64,000 nt of DNA from JAEUMD01 sp044222395 (GTDB lineage: Bacteria; Pseudomonadota; Alphaproteobacteria; Rhizobiales; Hyphomicrobiaceae), in the NCBI GenBank assembly GCA_044222395.1, contig JBGANK010000006.1, forward strand, positions 1 through 64,000, in the 5' to 3' direction. Made by a program: the position numbers and the translations under genes. Of this stretch, positions 43,733-54,700 are shown in pieces. A model generated the notes under the pieces. It saw only the letters and a program-made list of their open reading frames with translations. It was not told the origin of the DNA and searched no databases. The first letter of the stretch is position 1. The number at the start of each line of letters is the position of its first letter.

Positions 43733-46700
43733 TTCGGCGTCGACCGTTCAACCGATTGGGCCGCTTCGCAGGCCGCGCCACGCGCTCGGATGCCCCCCAC
43801 GGCTTCATCGAGACATTCGCGCGTCACCGCACCGCGCCCAACCTGCTCATGGTGACGCTGGTCCTGATCGGCATCTTCGCCATCGCCAAGCTCAACCGCC
43901 AGTTCTTCCCTAACATTGATATTCCCGTCGTCAGCGTCACGGTGCCCTGGCCCGGCGCCAGCGCCGAGGATGTGGAAAGTAATATCCTCGACGTTCTGGA
44001 GCCTGAGCTGCGCTTCCTCGACAATGTCAACGAGGTCACCGCGATCGCACGCGAAGGCAACGCCGTCATTTCCATCGAGCTGACCTCCGCCGCCGACGCG
44101 CAGAAGGCACTCAACGACGTCGAGCAAGCCGTCGCCCGCGTGACCACGCTGCCCGAGACTGCAGAGCGCCCTGTAATCTCGCGTGCCGAGTTCTTCGACA
44201 GCGTCGCCAAGGTCGCCATCGCCGGCCCCTACTCGGAAAAAGTGCTGAAGACGTACGCCAAGCAGATCCGGGACGGACTGCTCGCCGCTGGTATCGATCG
44301 CGTCGTCTTCGGCGGAACGCGAAACGAGGAGATCTGGATCAGCGTTGCCGAGGCCGACTTGCGCCGTCTCGGCCTGACGCTCGACGGCATTTCCAAGCAG
44401 GTCCGCGAGAACACGCAGGACATCCCCGCCGGCCGGCTCGAGGGCAAGGTCGACGTCCTCTTGCGCTCCAAAGCCGAGCGCCGGACACCGGAACTCATCG
44501 GCGAGATCGAGATACGCTCGTCTGTAACCGGAGAGAAGATTCGCCTCCGCGACATTGCCGAGATCGGCACCCGCTTCGACCGCGAAGGCCAACAAGGTTT
44601 CTATCACGACCAGCACGGCATCGAATTGCAGGTCCAGCGTTCACGCTCTGCCGATACGCTCGAGACCATGCGCATCATGAATGAGCATCTCGAGAAGCTG
44701 CGGCCGACGCTGCCCCCGACGATGTCCGTCGTCGTCCATGACGTCGCCGGCAAGCTCGTCGTCCAGCGCTTGTGGATCCTTATCGAGAATGGCTTGCAGG
44801 GCCTCACCCTGGTTCTGGCGATGCTTTTCATCTTTCTCAACGCCCGCATCGCATTCTGGGTCGCCATGGGGATTCCCGTCTCGCTCCTGGCCGCGCTTGG
44901 CGTGATGTACGCGACCGGACAGTCGATCAACATGGTGTCGATGTTCGCACTCATCATGATGCTGGGCATCATCGTCGACGACGCGATTGTCGTGGGCGAG
45001 CAGGCCGCAACCAACGAGGAGAGCGGCATGACGCGCCTCGATGCAGCCGAGCAAGGCGCACTCCAGATGATGGCGCCTGTCCTCGCGGCAACGCTCACGA
45101 CGGCATTCGCCTTCTTGCCGATCATGTTCATGTCAGATCGCCTCGGCGACATGATGCGCGCCGTTCCGCTCGTCGTCATCTCCGTGCTCGCCGCCAGCAC
45201 GATCGAGTGCTTCCTGATTCTCCCTGGCCACTTGCGCCATGGCCAAGCGACCGCTGCCGCGCGCAAGCCCAGCCGTGCGCGCGTCGCGTTTGATCGCCGC
45301 TTCGCGCATTTTCGCGATCACTCCTTCGGGGCCACGGTGTCACTTGCCTATCGCTGGCGATACACGACCATCGCCGCGATGATCGCACTGCTAATCGTCT
45401 CGCTCGGACTGCTCGCAGGCGGGCGCGTGGGCTTCGAATTCTTCCCATCACCGGAACCGGAGAACATTTCCGCCTATGTCACGTTTGCGCCCGGCACGCC
45501 GCGCGAGCAGCAGCAGAACGCAATCAAACAGATTGAGGAGGCGCTCTATCGGACCGAGCGCAGCCTGCTTGCCGAACAGCCGGGATCCGGTGGCAAGATC
45601 GACGTCGAACCGCGCCAGCCCACTGCGAATGCCAGCGACGCCAAAGCCGGCAGCCCGTCCGGCGCGGCCAGCGATCGCCTGGTCGAGACTGCGTTCACGA
45701 CCCTTGGTCGCACCGGTCGCGTCCAGGGTGACAATGTTGCCGAAATCGACGTGCAGCTGACGCCAAGCGAGACACGCAAAGTGCCGACCAAGCGCATTAT
45801 CGCCGCCTGGCAGAGGGCCCGCCCGCCGATTCCCGGCGTCGAGCGCGTCTCCATCTTCGGCCGCCGCGGCGGCCCGCCTGGACGCGACATCGATTTGCGC
45901 TTGCAGAACGGACCCGTCGAAACCTTGAAGCGCGCCGCCGAAGACGTCAAGCAGGCACTCACCGCCTTTCCTGGAGTCTCCGGCATCGACGACGACCTAC
46001 CCTACGGCAAACAGGAATACGTCTTCGAGCTGACCCCGCGCGGCCTCGCCCTCGGCTTCACTGGCCAGACCATCGGCCAGCAGGTGCGCAATGCCTTCGA
46101 GGGCAACATCGCCACGCGCTTTGCCCGCGACGACCAGGAGATCATCGTCCGCGTCAAACGCCGCCAGGAATTGGCCGGTCGTGCCGACCTGGAACAACTC
46201 TACGTGACGACCACGCGCGGCGACCGCGTGCCATTGCCGGAAGTCGTGAAGATCACCGAACGCCGCAGCTTCTCCATCGTCCAGCGCAAGGATGGCGTGC
46301 GCACCGTTTCAGTCACGGCCGACGTCGACAGCGAAGTGACCAAGTCGCAGGACGTTCTTGACCGACTGACACGCGAGGTTCTGCCCCAGGTCATGGAGAA
46401 GTACGGACTGACCTACGTCTTCAAGGGACGCGCCGACGAGACGCAGAAGTCATTCAAGGATTTGAGGCTCGGCACGATGCTCGCCCTCGCACTCATCTTC
46501 ATTGTGCTTGGCTGGGTGTTTGGCAGCTACTGGAAGCCGCTTGCGGTCATGGCGATCATTCCGTTCGGCTTTGTCGGCGCCGTGATGGGCCACTACGTCA
46601 TGGGTTACAATCTCACCATCATCAGCCTGATAGGCTTGCTCGGCCTTTCGGGCATCGTCGTCAACGATGCGATCGTCCTCGTCACCCGAATTCGCGAACG

Positions 46701-47034
46701 CCTTGCAATGGGTGAGAGCCTCGAGGTTGCTTCGATCGCCAGTTCGCGCGATCGCCTACGCGCCGTGCTCCTGACCTCGCTCACCACGATCGGTGGCCTC
46801 CTGCCGCTCATTTTCGAAACCAGCCGGCAGGCGCAATTCCTGATACCGATGGCGCTGACGCTGGTGTTCGGTCTCGCCACCGCGACGATCCTCGTGCTGG
46901 TCCTCGTCCCCTGCCTCATCGGCATAGGCGGCGACATCGCCCGGCTCTTCGGCCACGACAGCGCTCGCGATCTGGCAGCCTCGAGCATGGTGCCGACTGG
47001 TTCAGCGGCGGGAGCACCGATGTCTGCCGAATAG
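43729..47034 (+). CDS. RND efflux permease (AcrB/MMPL-type, ACR_tran)
   Basis: A 1101-residue inner-membrane transporter with 12 helices and two large periplasmic loops. FIETFARHRTAPNLLMVTLV and NRQFFPNIDIPVVSVTVPWP open it. Helix 4 carries the proton-relay sequence ALIMMLGIIVDDAIVVGE, and helix 10 has SLIGLLGLSGIVVNDAIVL. Sequence type (no HAE1 hallmark) fits export of lipophilic compounds or metals less clearly, so substrate is open. An inserted Asn/Lys/Ser-rich segment near 620-650 is unusual. No outer-membrane channel gene is present in the window. Confidence 0.93.
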   Translation: MIRRRPFNRLGRFAGRATRSDAPHGFIETFARHRTAPNLLMVTLVLIGIFAIAKLNRQFFPNIDIPVVSVTVPWPGASAEDVESNILDVLEPELRFLDNVNEVTAIAREGNAVISIELTSAADAQKALNDVEQAVARVTTLPETAERPVISRAEFFDSVAKVAIAGPYSEKVLKTYAKQIRDGLLAAGIDRVVFGGTRNEEIWISVAEADLRRLGLTLDGISKQVRENTQDIPAGRLEGKVDVLLRSKAERRTPELIGEIEIRSSVTGEKIRLRDIAEIGTRFDREGQQGFYHDQHGIELQVQRSRSADTLETMRIMNEHLEKLRPTLPPTMSVVVHDVAGKLVVQRLWILIENGLQGLTLVLAMLFIFLNARIAFWVAMGIPVSLLAALGVMYATGQSINMVSMFALIMMLGIIVDDAIVVGEQAATNEESGMTRLDAAEQGALQMMAPVLAATLTTAFAFLPIMFMSDRLGDMMRAVPLVVISVLAASTIECFLILPGHLRHGQATAAARKPSRARVAFDRRFAHFRDHSFGATVSLAYRWRYTTIAAMIALLIVSLGLLAGGRVGFEFFPSPEPENISAYVTFAPGTPREQQQNAIKQIEEALYRTERSLLAEQPGSGGKIDVEPRQPTANASDAKAGSPSGAASDRLVETAFTTLGRTGRVQGDNVAEIDVQLTPSETRKVPTKRIIAAWQRARPPIPGVERVSIFGRRGGPPGRDIDLRLQNGPVETLKRAAEDVKQALTAFPGVSGIDDDLPYGKQEYVFELTPRGLALGFTGQTIGQQVRNAFEGNIATRFARDDQEIIVRVKRRQELAGRADLEQLYVTTTRGDRVPLPEVVKITERRSFSIVQRKDGVRTVSVTADVDSEVTKSQDVLDRLTREVLPQVMEKYGLTYVFKGRADETQKSFKDLRLGTMLALALIFIVLGWVFGSYWKPLAVMAIIPFGFVGAVMGHYVMGYNLTIISLIGLLGLSGIVVNDAIVLVTRIRERLAMGESLEVASIASSRDRLRAVLLTSLTTIGGLLPLIFETSRQAQFLIPMALTLVFGLATATILVLVLVPCLIGIGGDIARLFGHDSARDLAASSMVPTGSAAGAPMSAE

Positions 47035-47160
47035 CCCGCTTGGACCAAGGTCGGATCGTGCTGCCCACACACACGGACGCACCTCGATCAAAATACCCAC
47101 AAGAGTGATAACTCCTGAAACCAAATGTGATCCGCATGCGATCGCAAAGCCCGAGCGGAA

Positions 47161-47250
47161 ATGCAATTGTTGCATGAAACCACATGCACAGCCGGAAATT
47201 GCGTAAGACCGTCGCCCAACACGGGCAACTTGTTGCCAAAGCGGGGCAAC
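47161..47250. promoter_or_regulatory. Palindrome cluster upstream of the L,D-transpeptidase gene
   Basis: Four inverted repeats occur in 90 bases: ATGCAA-TTG-TTGCAT (47161-47175), TGCATG-AAACCA-CATGCA (47171-47188), GGCAAC-TT-GTTGCC (47224-47237) and GTTGCC-AAAGCGG-GGCAAC (47232-47250). The last two share their middle arm and cannot form together. They may be regulator sites or an RNA switch. No gene is seen in 47035-47376. Confidence 0.45.
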
Positions 47251-47376
47251 GGCGGCACGCTTGTCAACGATTTGTTGAGCAATTCAACCGACTGTCCAGC
47301 GACGGTTTGTCGAGTACGACCTGAGCTTGTGTCGGTGCTCGCTTTGGCATTCAACCGCTGACGAAGAGGAACCGGA

Positions 47377-47952
47377 ATGAGCCGTCCCACGAGCCAACTG
47401 ATGCGCCGCATGGCCATTGCAGCGTTGACCTTGCTATTTCTTGCGCCGGCTGCGAAGCCAGCCTCCGCCCAGGATTTCTTCTCGTTTCTCTGGAGCGACG
47501 GCTCGCGCGAGGTGGTGTCCTTCCCCGCCCGTTACACACCACGCCAGCTCATCGTATCGTTCGGTGACCGACGCCTGTATTGGGTCACCAGGCGCGGCGA
47601 AGCGATCGCCTATCCGATCGCCGTGCCGCGCGAGCAGAGCCGCTGGTCGGGCACTTCGACGATTTCTTCAAAGCGCGTCAACCCAGGGTGGACGCCAACT
47701 TCGACAATGCGCCGCGAGAACCCGAAGCTGCCGGCCTTCGTTCCTGGCGGCCACCCGCTCAATCCGCTCGGCGTGCGCGCCCTCTATCTCGGCGGCACCA
47801 TGTACCGCATCCACGGCACCGACGCGCCTTGGACCATCGGCACGGCCGTCTCCAAGGGGTGCATCCGGATGTACAATGAGGATGTATTGGACCTGTACCC
47901 CCGTGTGCCGGTCGGTACTAGAGTTACGGTCACCTGGCAGCGGTTCAAGTAG
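47377..47952 (+). CDS. L,D-transpeptidase (YkuD domain)
   Basis: A 191-residue exported enzyme that makes 3-3 peptidoglycan cross-links or anchors proteins to the wall. The signal peptide is about 1-30. The YkuD catalytic motif is HGTDAPWTIGTAVSKGCIRM, with nucleophile Cys162 and nearby histidine, serine and arginine; RQLIVSFGDRRLYWVTRRGE opens the domain. GGAACC just upstream is a weak ribosome binding site for the ATG. Confidence 0.92.
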   Translation: MSRPTSQLMRRMAIAALTLLFLAPAAKPASAQDFFSFLWSDGSREVVSFPARYTPRQLIVSFGDRRLYWVTRRGEAIAYPIAVPREQSRWSGTSTISSKRVNPGWTPTSTMRRENPKLPAFVPGGHPLNPLGVRALYLGGTMYRIHGTDAPWTIGTAVSKGCIRMYNEDVLDLYPRVPVGTRVTVTWQRFK

Positions 47953-47988
47953 ACGTCTGCAAGCCGACGGGACGACAAGAATTCACAC

Positions 47989-48024
47989 AGCGCCGCCCCC
48001 ACCCGGGGTGGCGCTTTGCTTTGC
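47989..48024 (+). terminator. Intrinsic terminator after the L,D-transpeptidase gene
   Basis: AGCGCCGCCCC and GGGGTGGCGCT form an 11-base-pair stem with one mismatch and loop CACCC, followed by TTGCTTTG. It lies 37 bases after the stop. Confidence 0.65.
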
Positions 48025-48194
48025 CGACGTCATGCGACCCCTTGAACCTACACGTCTCGGGTTTCCGCCCCCCGCAGGTGACACGCTCGTCTCGGCATCC
48101 ACCATGTCGTTGCCCAAAAGGGTCAATCTGTAATAGTGTTACATATCGCGCATTGTTCGGTAGAGCCGCGCCACAAATTTGCTGAGCTAAGGAA

Positions 48195-48632
48195 ATGCCC
48201 ATGCCCTGGAAATTCTGCAACGCACTGCTCGCCGTCGTCGCGGCGGCGTTACTCTTGGCGGCGCCAGCCAGTGCCCAGTCCGGCTTGTTGAAAAAGAAGA
48301 CCAAGCTCGAACCGATCACGCTGTCCGCAGGCAAGCCACTGGCCGCGCAGCCCTACGAGCTTGAAGCCGGCAAATATTATTCGATCGACATCGTCGCCGA
48401 CGGCTCTCAGGAACTTGGCGTCTCCGGTCCTGAATTCTTCCGCAACATCTGGATCAACGAGGTCGTAATCAACAATGTCGAAGTTCGGCCGCTCGGCCTC
48501 GATTCGCTGGAGTTCGACGGCGAGGGCAAAGCCACGATCACCTTCATTCCGATCCGCCCCGGCACGTTCGAGCTGAAGATTCCGCGCACCAACTCGGACG
48601 CCCAGAAGGCGATCTTCAACGTCAAAGGCTGA
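48195..48632 (+). CDS. Secreted beta-rich protein, unknown function
   Basis: A 145-residue protein with a signal peptide (about 1-28, ending ASA) and a compact beta-rich domain: LSAGKPLAAQPYELEAGKYY, GVSGPEFFRNIWINEVVINN and ITFIPIRPGTFELKIPR. The last stretch resembles cupredoxin-like folds, but the Cys/His copper ligands are missing. It may be a periplasmic binding or structural protein. I do not recognise a named family. Confidence 0.58.
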   Translation: MPMPWKFCNALLAVVAAALLLAAPASAQSGLLKKKTKLEPITLSAGKPLAAQPYELEAGKYYSIDIVADGSQELGVSGPEFFRNIWINEVVINNVEVRPLGLDSLEFDGEGKATITFIPIRPGTFELKIPRTNSDAQKAIFNVKG

Positions 48633-48682
48633 CCGAGGATCCAATCGTCCCCGGATTTGCGAATTCGACCGCAACGAACAGG

Positions 48683-49852
48683 ATGCACACTCCGACGTGC
48701 CGGGCTAGCCTGCGCGACATGGGCAACCCAACCGCATCATCCGCTGCCGCAAAGATCAAATCGACAAATGACCGACGTCGCTTCACCAGCGATGGCGTCC
48801 GCTGGCAAGCAGTCTTCGAGCGCAGCGCCATCGCCGACGGCCACTTCGTGTTCGCCGTCACCAGCACCGGAATCTACTGCCGGCCATCTTGCCCCGCACG
48901 CCGGCCCAATCGCTCCAACGTGCTGTTCTTCGAAACGCCCGAGCACGCCGAGCGCGCCGGGTTCCGAGCCTGCAAACGCTGCCATCCCCAAGGCCTACCA
49001 CCCGCTGAAGCAACGGTCGAACGCATCGCTGCAGCCTGCCGCCGAATCGAAAATGCCGAAGAACCGCCTTCGCTCGCCGCACTTGCCGCCACAGCCGGCA
49101 TGAGCCGCTGGCACTTCCATCGCACCTTCAAGGCAATCGTCGGCCTGACGCCTAAGGCCTACGGCGACAACGTCCGCGCCGCCCGCGTCCGCAACTTGCT
49201 CGCCAACGGATCGGAAGTCACAGCCGCAGCCTTCGAAGCGGGCTTTGCGTCGACGGGAAGATTTTATGCCACCGCCGAAAGGGTGCTCGGCATGCCTCCA
49301 CGCGCGTATCGCAAGGGCGGTCGCGGCGAGACGCTCAGCACGGCCATTGTCGCGTGCTCGCTGGGCAAGGTGCTTGTCGCCCGAAGCAGCAAGGGCATCT
49401 GCGCCATCCTGCTCGGCGATGACCGACAGGCCCTCATGGCTGAGCTTGCCACACGGTTCCCCGCCGCCACGCTCGAGGCCGGCGATAAGGCGTTGGCTGT
49501 CATCATGGCGGATATTGTCCGGCACATCGACCAGCCCTCGCTCGCTTGGCCCGATTTGCCTCTCGATCTCAGGGGAACGGTCTTCCAGAAGCGGGTCTGG
49601 AACGCACTGCGCAAGATCCCGCCGGGCAGCACGCTGAGCTATGGCGATCTCGCCCTGCTCATCGGTGCACCCAAATCCGTGCGCGCGGTTGCCCGCGCGT
49701 GCGGCGCCAACCCCGTGGCTGTCGCTGTCCCCTGTCACCGCGTCGTCGGCGCCGATGGCTCGCTCACCGGCTACCGCTGGGGCATCGAGCGCAAAGAGGC
49801 ACTTCTCGATGGTGAGCGCTCCAACCCAACCAAAAAGGCTGGCAAGCGCTGA
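48683..49852 (+). CDS. ada: Ada: methyl-DNA repair methyltransferase and activator
   Basis: A 389-residue bifunctional protein. The N-terminal zinc/methyl acceptor domain has Cys66, Cys70, Cys97 and Cys100 (YCRPSCPARRP and RACKRC). An AraC-type helix-turn-helix (AATAGMSRWHFHRTFKAIVG) follows, then the O6-methylguanine methyltransferase domain with Cys351 in VAVPCHRVVGADGSLTGYRWG. Methylated phosphate transfer to the N-terminal cysteine turns it into an activator of its own and other repair genes. ATG 48719 is an alternative start. Confidence 0.93.
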   Translation: MHTPTCRASLRDMGNPTASSAAAKIKSTNDRRRFTSDGVRWQAVFERSAIADGHFVFAVTSTGIYCRPSCPARRPNRSNVLFFETPEHAERAGFRACKRCHPQGLPPAEATVERIAAACRRIENAEEPPSLAALAATAGMSRWHFHRTFKAIVGLTPKAYGDNVRAARVRNLLANGSEVTAAAFEAGFASTGRFYATAERVLGMPPRAYRKGGRGETLSTAIVACSLGKVLVARSSKGICAILLGDDRQALMAELATRFPAATLEAGDKALAVIMADIVRHIDQPSLAWPDLPLDLRGTVFQKRVWNALRKIPPGSTLSYGDLALLIGAPKSVRAVARACGANPVAVAVPCHRVVGADGSLTGYRWGIERKEALLDGERSNPTKKAGKR

Positions 49853-49943
49853 CCATGAGCCAACGCCCCCGCGCGCGATCAGGTCCGCACGGTCAAATCA
49901 AAGGTGTTGTGACAGGCCTCGAATTGCGCTGATGTAGCGCGCG

Positions 49944-51450
49944 GTGAACCGATCCGCCACACAGGCGATCAAGAACCGCGAACCCGAGGCCTATCATTCC
50001 GACCCGCTCCCACCCGCCAGCCCTCAAGACACTGTTCTTCGTCGAGATGTGGGAGCGCTTCTCCTACTACGGCATGCGGGCGCTGTTGACACTCTTCATG
50101 GTGGCGCCGATCGCCGCCGGCGGCCTCGGCTTCCCAACCGCGGATGCGGCGGTCTTCTACGGCAACTACACGATGGCCGTTTATCTGCTGTCCATTCCGG
50201 GCGGCTACATCGCCGATCATGTGCTGGGTGCGCGCCGTGCCGTGATGATCGGCGGTCTCGTCATTGCGGCAGGACACTTCGCCCTTGCGCTTCCCACGCT
50301 TGCGACATTTTACGCCGGCTTGATCCTGATTGCGCTCGGCACCGGCCTCTTCAAGCCGAACATCTCGGTTCTCGTGGGCGCCCTCTACGAGCGCGACGAT
50401 GAGCGCCGCGACGCCGGCTTCTCGCTCTTCTACATGGGCATCAACATCGGCGCCTTCATCGCTCCGCTCGTCACCGGCTTCCTCGCACAGAGCGCAATGT
50501 TCAAAGGCTGGCTCGCCACCGCCGGCTTCGATCCGGCCAAGAGCTGGCATTGGGGATTTGCCGCCGCCGGCACCGGCATGACGATCGCCGTTCTCCTGTT
50601 CGCCCGCAAGCGCACTGAGTTCGCGCCGCCGGCCAATGAACCCTCAACGCTAGCCCGCAACTGGACCGCAGGCGCTGGCATTCTTCTCGGCAGCGCCGCA
50701 CTGCTCGCCGCTCTTCTGTTGTCCGACCGGCCCGAGCTGAGTTGGCTGCGCTACGTCGTCATCGCGCTGCCGCTCATCGCGATTGCGATCTTCGCCCGCA
50801 CCGAGGATCTCGAGGCACGACGCATCGCCGCGATCTTCGTCTTCTTCGTCGCCGCGATGGTGTTCTGGTCCGCCTTCGAGCAGGCAGGCCTCAGCATCGC
50901 CCTGTTCGCCGATCGCCTCACCGACAACTCGCTCGGAACCTGGAACATTCCATCCGCATGGTACCAAGCGCTCAACCCGCTGTTCGTGATCATGCTGGCG
51001 CCGCTGATGGCCGCACTGTGGTCGACGCTCGGACCGCGACAGCCATCGACGCCGATCAAGTTCGTCCTCGGGCTCTTCCTCCTCAGCGTGTCGTTCTTCC
51101 TGATGGTGCCCGCCGCGCACCTGACCGCTTCCGGTCGCGTCAGCCCGCTCTGGCTGGTCGCCTTGTTCCTGGCGCAGACGGTCGGCGAGTTGTGCCTGAG
51201 CCCGGTCGGCCTCTCCGCCATGACGCGACTAGCCCCGCCCCGTCTCGTCGGGCTGATGCTGGGCGTATGGTTCCTGGCGTCCGCATTCGGCAACAAGCTG
51301 GCCGGCGTGTTGGGCACCGAATTCCAGTCCGACAACCCTGCCGAGCTGGCCCGCTTCTTCGCCACCGTCGGCGGCATCGCGCTGGCAACCGGCGCACTGC
51401 TGCTCCTGCTGACACCGTGGCTGCGCCGGCTGATGGGCGACGTGCGTTGA
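49944..51450 (+). CDS. POT family peptide transporter with disrupted N-terminus
   Basis: A proton-coupled oligopeptide transporter (POT/PTR) of 12-14 helices. The conserved ExxERFxYYG is EMWERFSYYG, but its first Glu lies just before the only good ATG (50047). Upstream the same frame reads SHPPALKTLFFV, fully family-like, with no ATG, GTG or TTG before its stop. A GTG at 49944 opens another frame (MNRSATQAIKNREPEAYHSD). Dropping one C near 50008 joins them into a normal N-terminus. Frameshift, sequencing error, or a rare ATT start at 49996 (GAGG upstream) are the options. Confidence 0.8.
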
Positions 51451-51510
51451 CGGCACAGGACCGCCCTCGACACCGGCCCTTCGATCACACTGTTAAGCCC
51501 TTGAAATCCA

Positions 51511-51586
51511 TGGTGCCCAGGGGCGGAATTGAACCACCGACACTGCGATTTTCAGTCGCATGCTCTACCAACTGAGCTACCTGGGC
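51511..51586 (-). tRNA. tRNA-Phe (GAA)
   Basis: On the minus strand the gene starts GCCCAGGTAGCTCAG and ends in CCTGGGCACCA, with the acceptor stem GCCCAGG/CCTGGGC. The anticodon loop CTGAAAA in stem TGCGA/TCGCA reads GAA, so it decodes UUY as phenylalanine. GTTC in the T loop and the encoded CCA are present. Confidence 0.97.
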
Positions 51587-51705
51587 AAAGCTTCGCGCCA
51601 ATGCTGGCCTGGACCGAAGCTCGGCCCTTATAGTGAGTTGACGGGGGCCTGTCCAGCGCAGTCGGCACGCGCCTCGTGACGGCATTTTCGCCGTGCGGAG
51701 GGGGC

Positions 51706-54700
51706 ATGAGCAAACCAGAAAAGTCGCACGACATCTCCAGCATTACTGCCAAGACCAATCGGGCCCAGGCGCGCGCGGCCGACCCGGCGACTTCGGCGTG
51801 GGTCAGCGCCAATGCCGGCACCGGCAAGACCCATGTACTGACCCGCCGCGTGCTGCGCCTGCTACTGGCCGGCACGCCGCCAGAGCGCATCCTCTGTCTC
51901 ACCTACACCAAGGCGGCCGCCGCTGAGATGGCGACTCGTGTCTTTCGCGAACTGGGTTACTGGGTGACGAAGCCGAAGGCCGACCTCGACAAAGCGCTGT
52001 CCGAATTGCTGGGCCGCCAGCCGACGCACGAGGAAACAGCACGAGCGCGTGCTCTCTTCGCGCGCACCATCGAAACCCCGGGCGGCCTCAAGGTGCAGAC
52101 CATCCACGCCTTCGCCGAGCGCCTGCTGCAGCGCTTCCCACTCGAAGCAGGCGTCCCGCCGAGCTTCACCATCCTCGACGACGTCATCGCCCGCCAGCTC
52201 CTTCGCGAAGCCATCGATGACACCTTGCAACAAGCGACCGACGACACCTCATCGCCGCTTGGACAGGCACTGACAACTGCCGTCGCCTATGCCGCCGAAG
52301 ACAGCTTCGATGACGTGCTGCGCGCGAGCCTCGACCGCAAGGACTGGCTCGAACACGTCATGACGAAGCTCGATCAGGATGCCCGCGGCTCAGCGCAAGA
52401 TCCCGTTGCCGCCGCAGCGCGCCTTTACCGCAAGGCCTTCTCGTTGCCCGAGAATACCACCGCAGAGAAAATCGACCGCGAACGGGCATCACTGCTCGAC
52501 GATGCAACGCTCACCCGTGCGCGTGAAGTCCTGGCAGGCAGCAGCAAGAACGATCGGGAGATTGCCAGCAACTTTGCCCGCGCTATTGCGGCAAAAGGCG
52601 ACGCCGCGCGAATCGAGGCCCTGACATCCGCCTTTCTCACCAAGAGCAACGAGCCTCGGTCCGACCGGCTGTTTTGCGCCAAGGCCGTGCGCACAGCCGA
52701 GCCAGCGCTTGTCGAACGGTTGTGCGAAGCCCGCGACCGCTTCGCCGCACTTTCTGAGCAGCGCCGCGCTCTCGGTGTCATCGATGCCACGATTGCATTG
52801 ATCCGATTGGCCGATGCGGTTCTCACACGCTACACCCGGCTCAAAGCCCGCCGCGCCGCGCTCGACTTCGAGGACCTGATCCGCCACACCGCCAGCCTGC
52901 TCAGAACCTCGCATTCGGCACAGTGGGTGCTCTACAAGCTCGACGGCGGCCTCGATCACATTCTCGTCGACGAAAGCCAGGACACCAGCCCGCAACAGTG
53001 GAACATCGTCGAAGCGCTCGCCGCGGAGTTCTTCGCCGGCTCTGGCACACACACCCAGAGCAGCCAGGACACTGCAAGCACGCCGCTTCCACGCACGCTG
53101 TTCGCCGTCGGTGACGAGAAGCAGTCGATCTACAGTTTCCAGGGCGCCCGGCCCGAACAGTTTGCACGCATGGGCAACGAATTCCGCACCCGCGCGCTGG
53201 CCGCTGGAGTGCCGTGGCAGGACATCCCGTTGACGTTGTCGTTCCGCACCGTCGCGCCGGTCCTCAACGCCGTCGACCGAATTTTTGCTGACCACCGCCG
53301 CACACCGGGACTGGTCGCCGCCGCAGGTGCGGCCAACGACGCGATCAGGCACGCCGCTCACCGCGTCGGCCAGGCGGGCCTGGTCGAGATCTGGGAGACG
53401 GAGACGGCAACGAAGGCCGAGTCGAGCGATGCCTGGACACCCACCGGCGAAACCGGAGAAAGGCCGCCAGCCGCTCGCCTTGCCGAGCGTATCGCCGATA
53501 CCATCGAGCGAATGACCAAGGGCGGCGACAGATTACTCTCCGAGAACCGTCCGATAACACCCGGCGACATCCTCATACTGGTGCGCAAGCGCAATCCGTT
53601 TGCACGCCCCATGGTGGCAGCGCTGAAGGCGCGCGGCATTCCCGTGGCCGGCGCCGATCGCCTCACCCTCACCGACCAGCTCGCGGTCCAGGATCTGATC
53701 GCGCTTGGCGACTTCCTAACCTTGCCCGAAGATGACCTGGCGCTCGCCAACGTCTTGAAGAGCCCGTTGTTCGGCTTCGATGACGATCAGCTCCTGGCCA
53801 TCGCGCACGGACGCAAGGGAACGCTGTGGAAAGCTCTGCTCGACGAGCGCAGCAGCCACCCTGCCTACGAGGAGGCCGCGTCGCTGCTTCGCGACTGGCG
53901 GCGGCGCGCCGATTTCCTGCCGCCATTCGAGTTTCTCGCCGGCGTCCTCGAACGCGACGGCATGCGTGAGAAGCTGTTGGCGCGCCTCGGCGCCGAAGCC
54001 GCCGACAGCATCGACGAGCTGATGAACCTTGCCATCGCCTTCGACGACTCTGCGCCGCCATCTCTCACCGGCTTCCTGACGTGGCTGCGCGAGTCAAACC
54101 GCGAGATCAAGCGCGACATGGAGCACGGCCGCGACGAGGTGCGCATCATGACCGTGCATGGCGCCAAGGGCCTGGAAGCGCCGATCGTGTTCCTGCCCGA
54201 TACGTGCGCCGCCACCAGCCCGGGCCGCACCACCAGCCTCTACCCATTGGCGATGCCGCCGGCACCACCGCACACGCCATCAGCCTTCGTCTGGCAGATC
54301 AAGGGCTCATCCCACCTCGCGCCGATCACTGCCGGACGCGAAGCGATCTACCAGCGCGAAACTGAAGAGCGCAACCGCTTGCTCTATGTCGCCATGACCC
54401 GTGCCCGCGACCGGCTCTACATCTCCGGCTTTGAAGGCAGGAAGACACGGTCGCCCGACAGCTGGTACGACCTCATGAGATCCGGTCTGGAAGGCCAACT
54501 TCAAACCGCCGACGACGGCACCGGCCGCAAGGTCGAGCGATTGCAGACCGCACAGGAAGCAGAGCCTAAGAAACCAAAGAGTGAGCTGACCGAAGCTCAC
54601 GATCCGCTCCCGCTCGAGAACTGGGCAAGGCTCGCCGCACCACGCGAGCCGCAGCTGACGATGCCGCTCGCACCCTCGCGTCTTGCCCCTTACGACGTTG

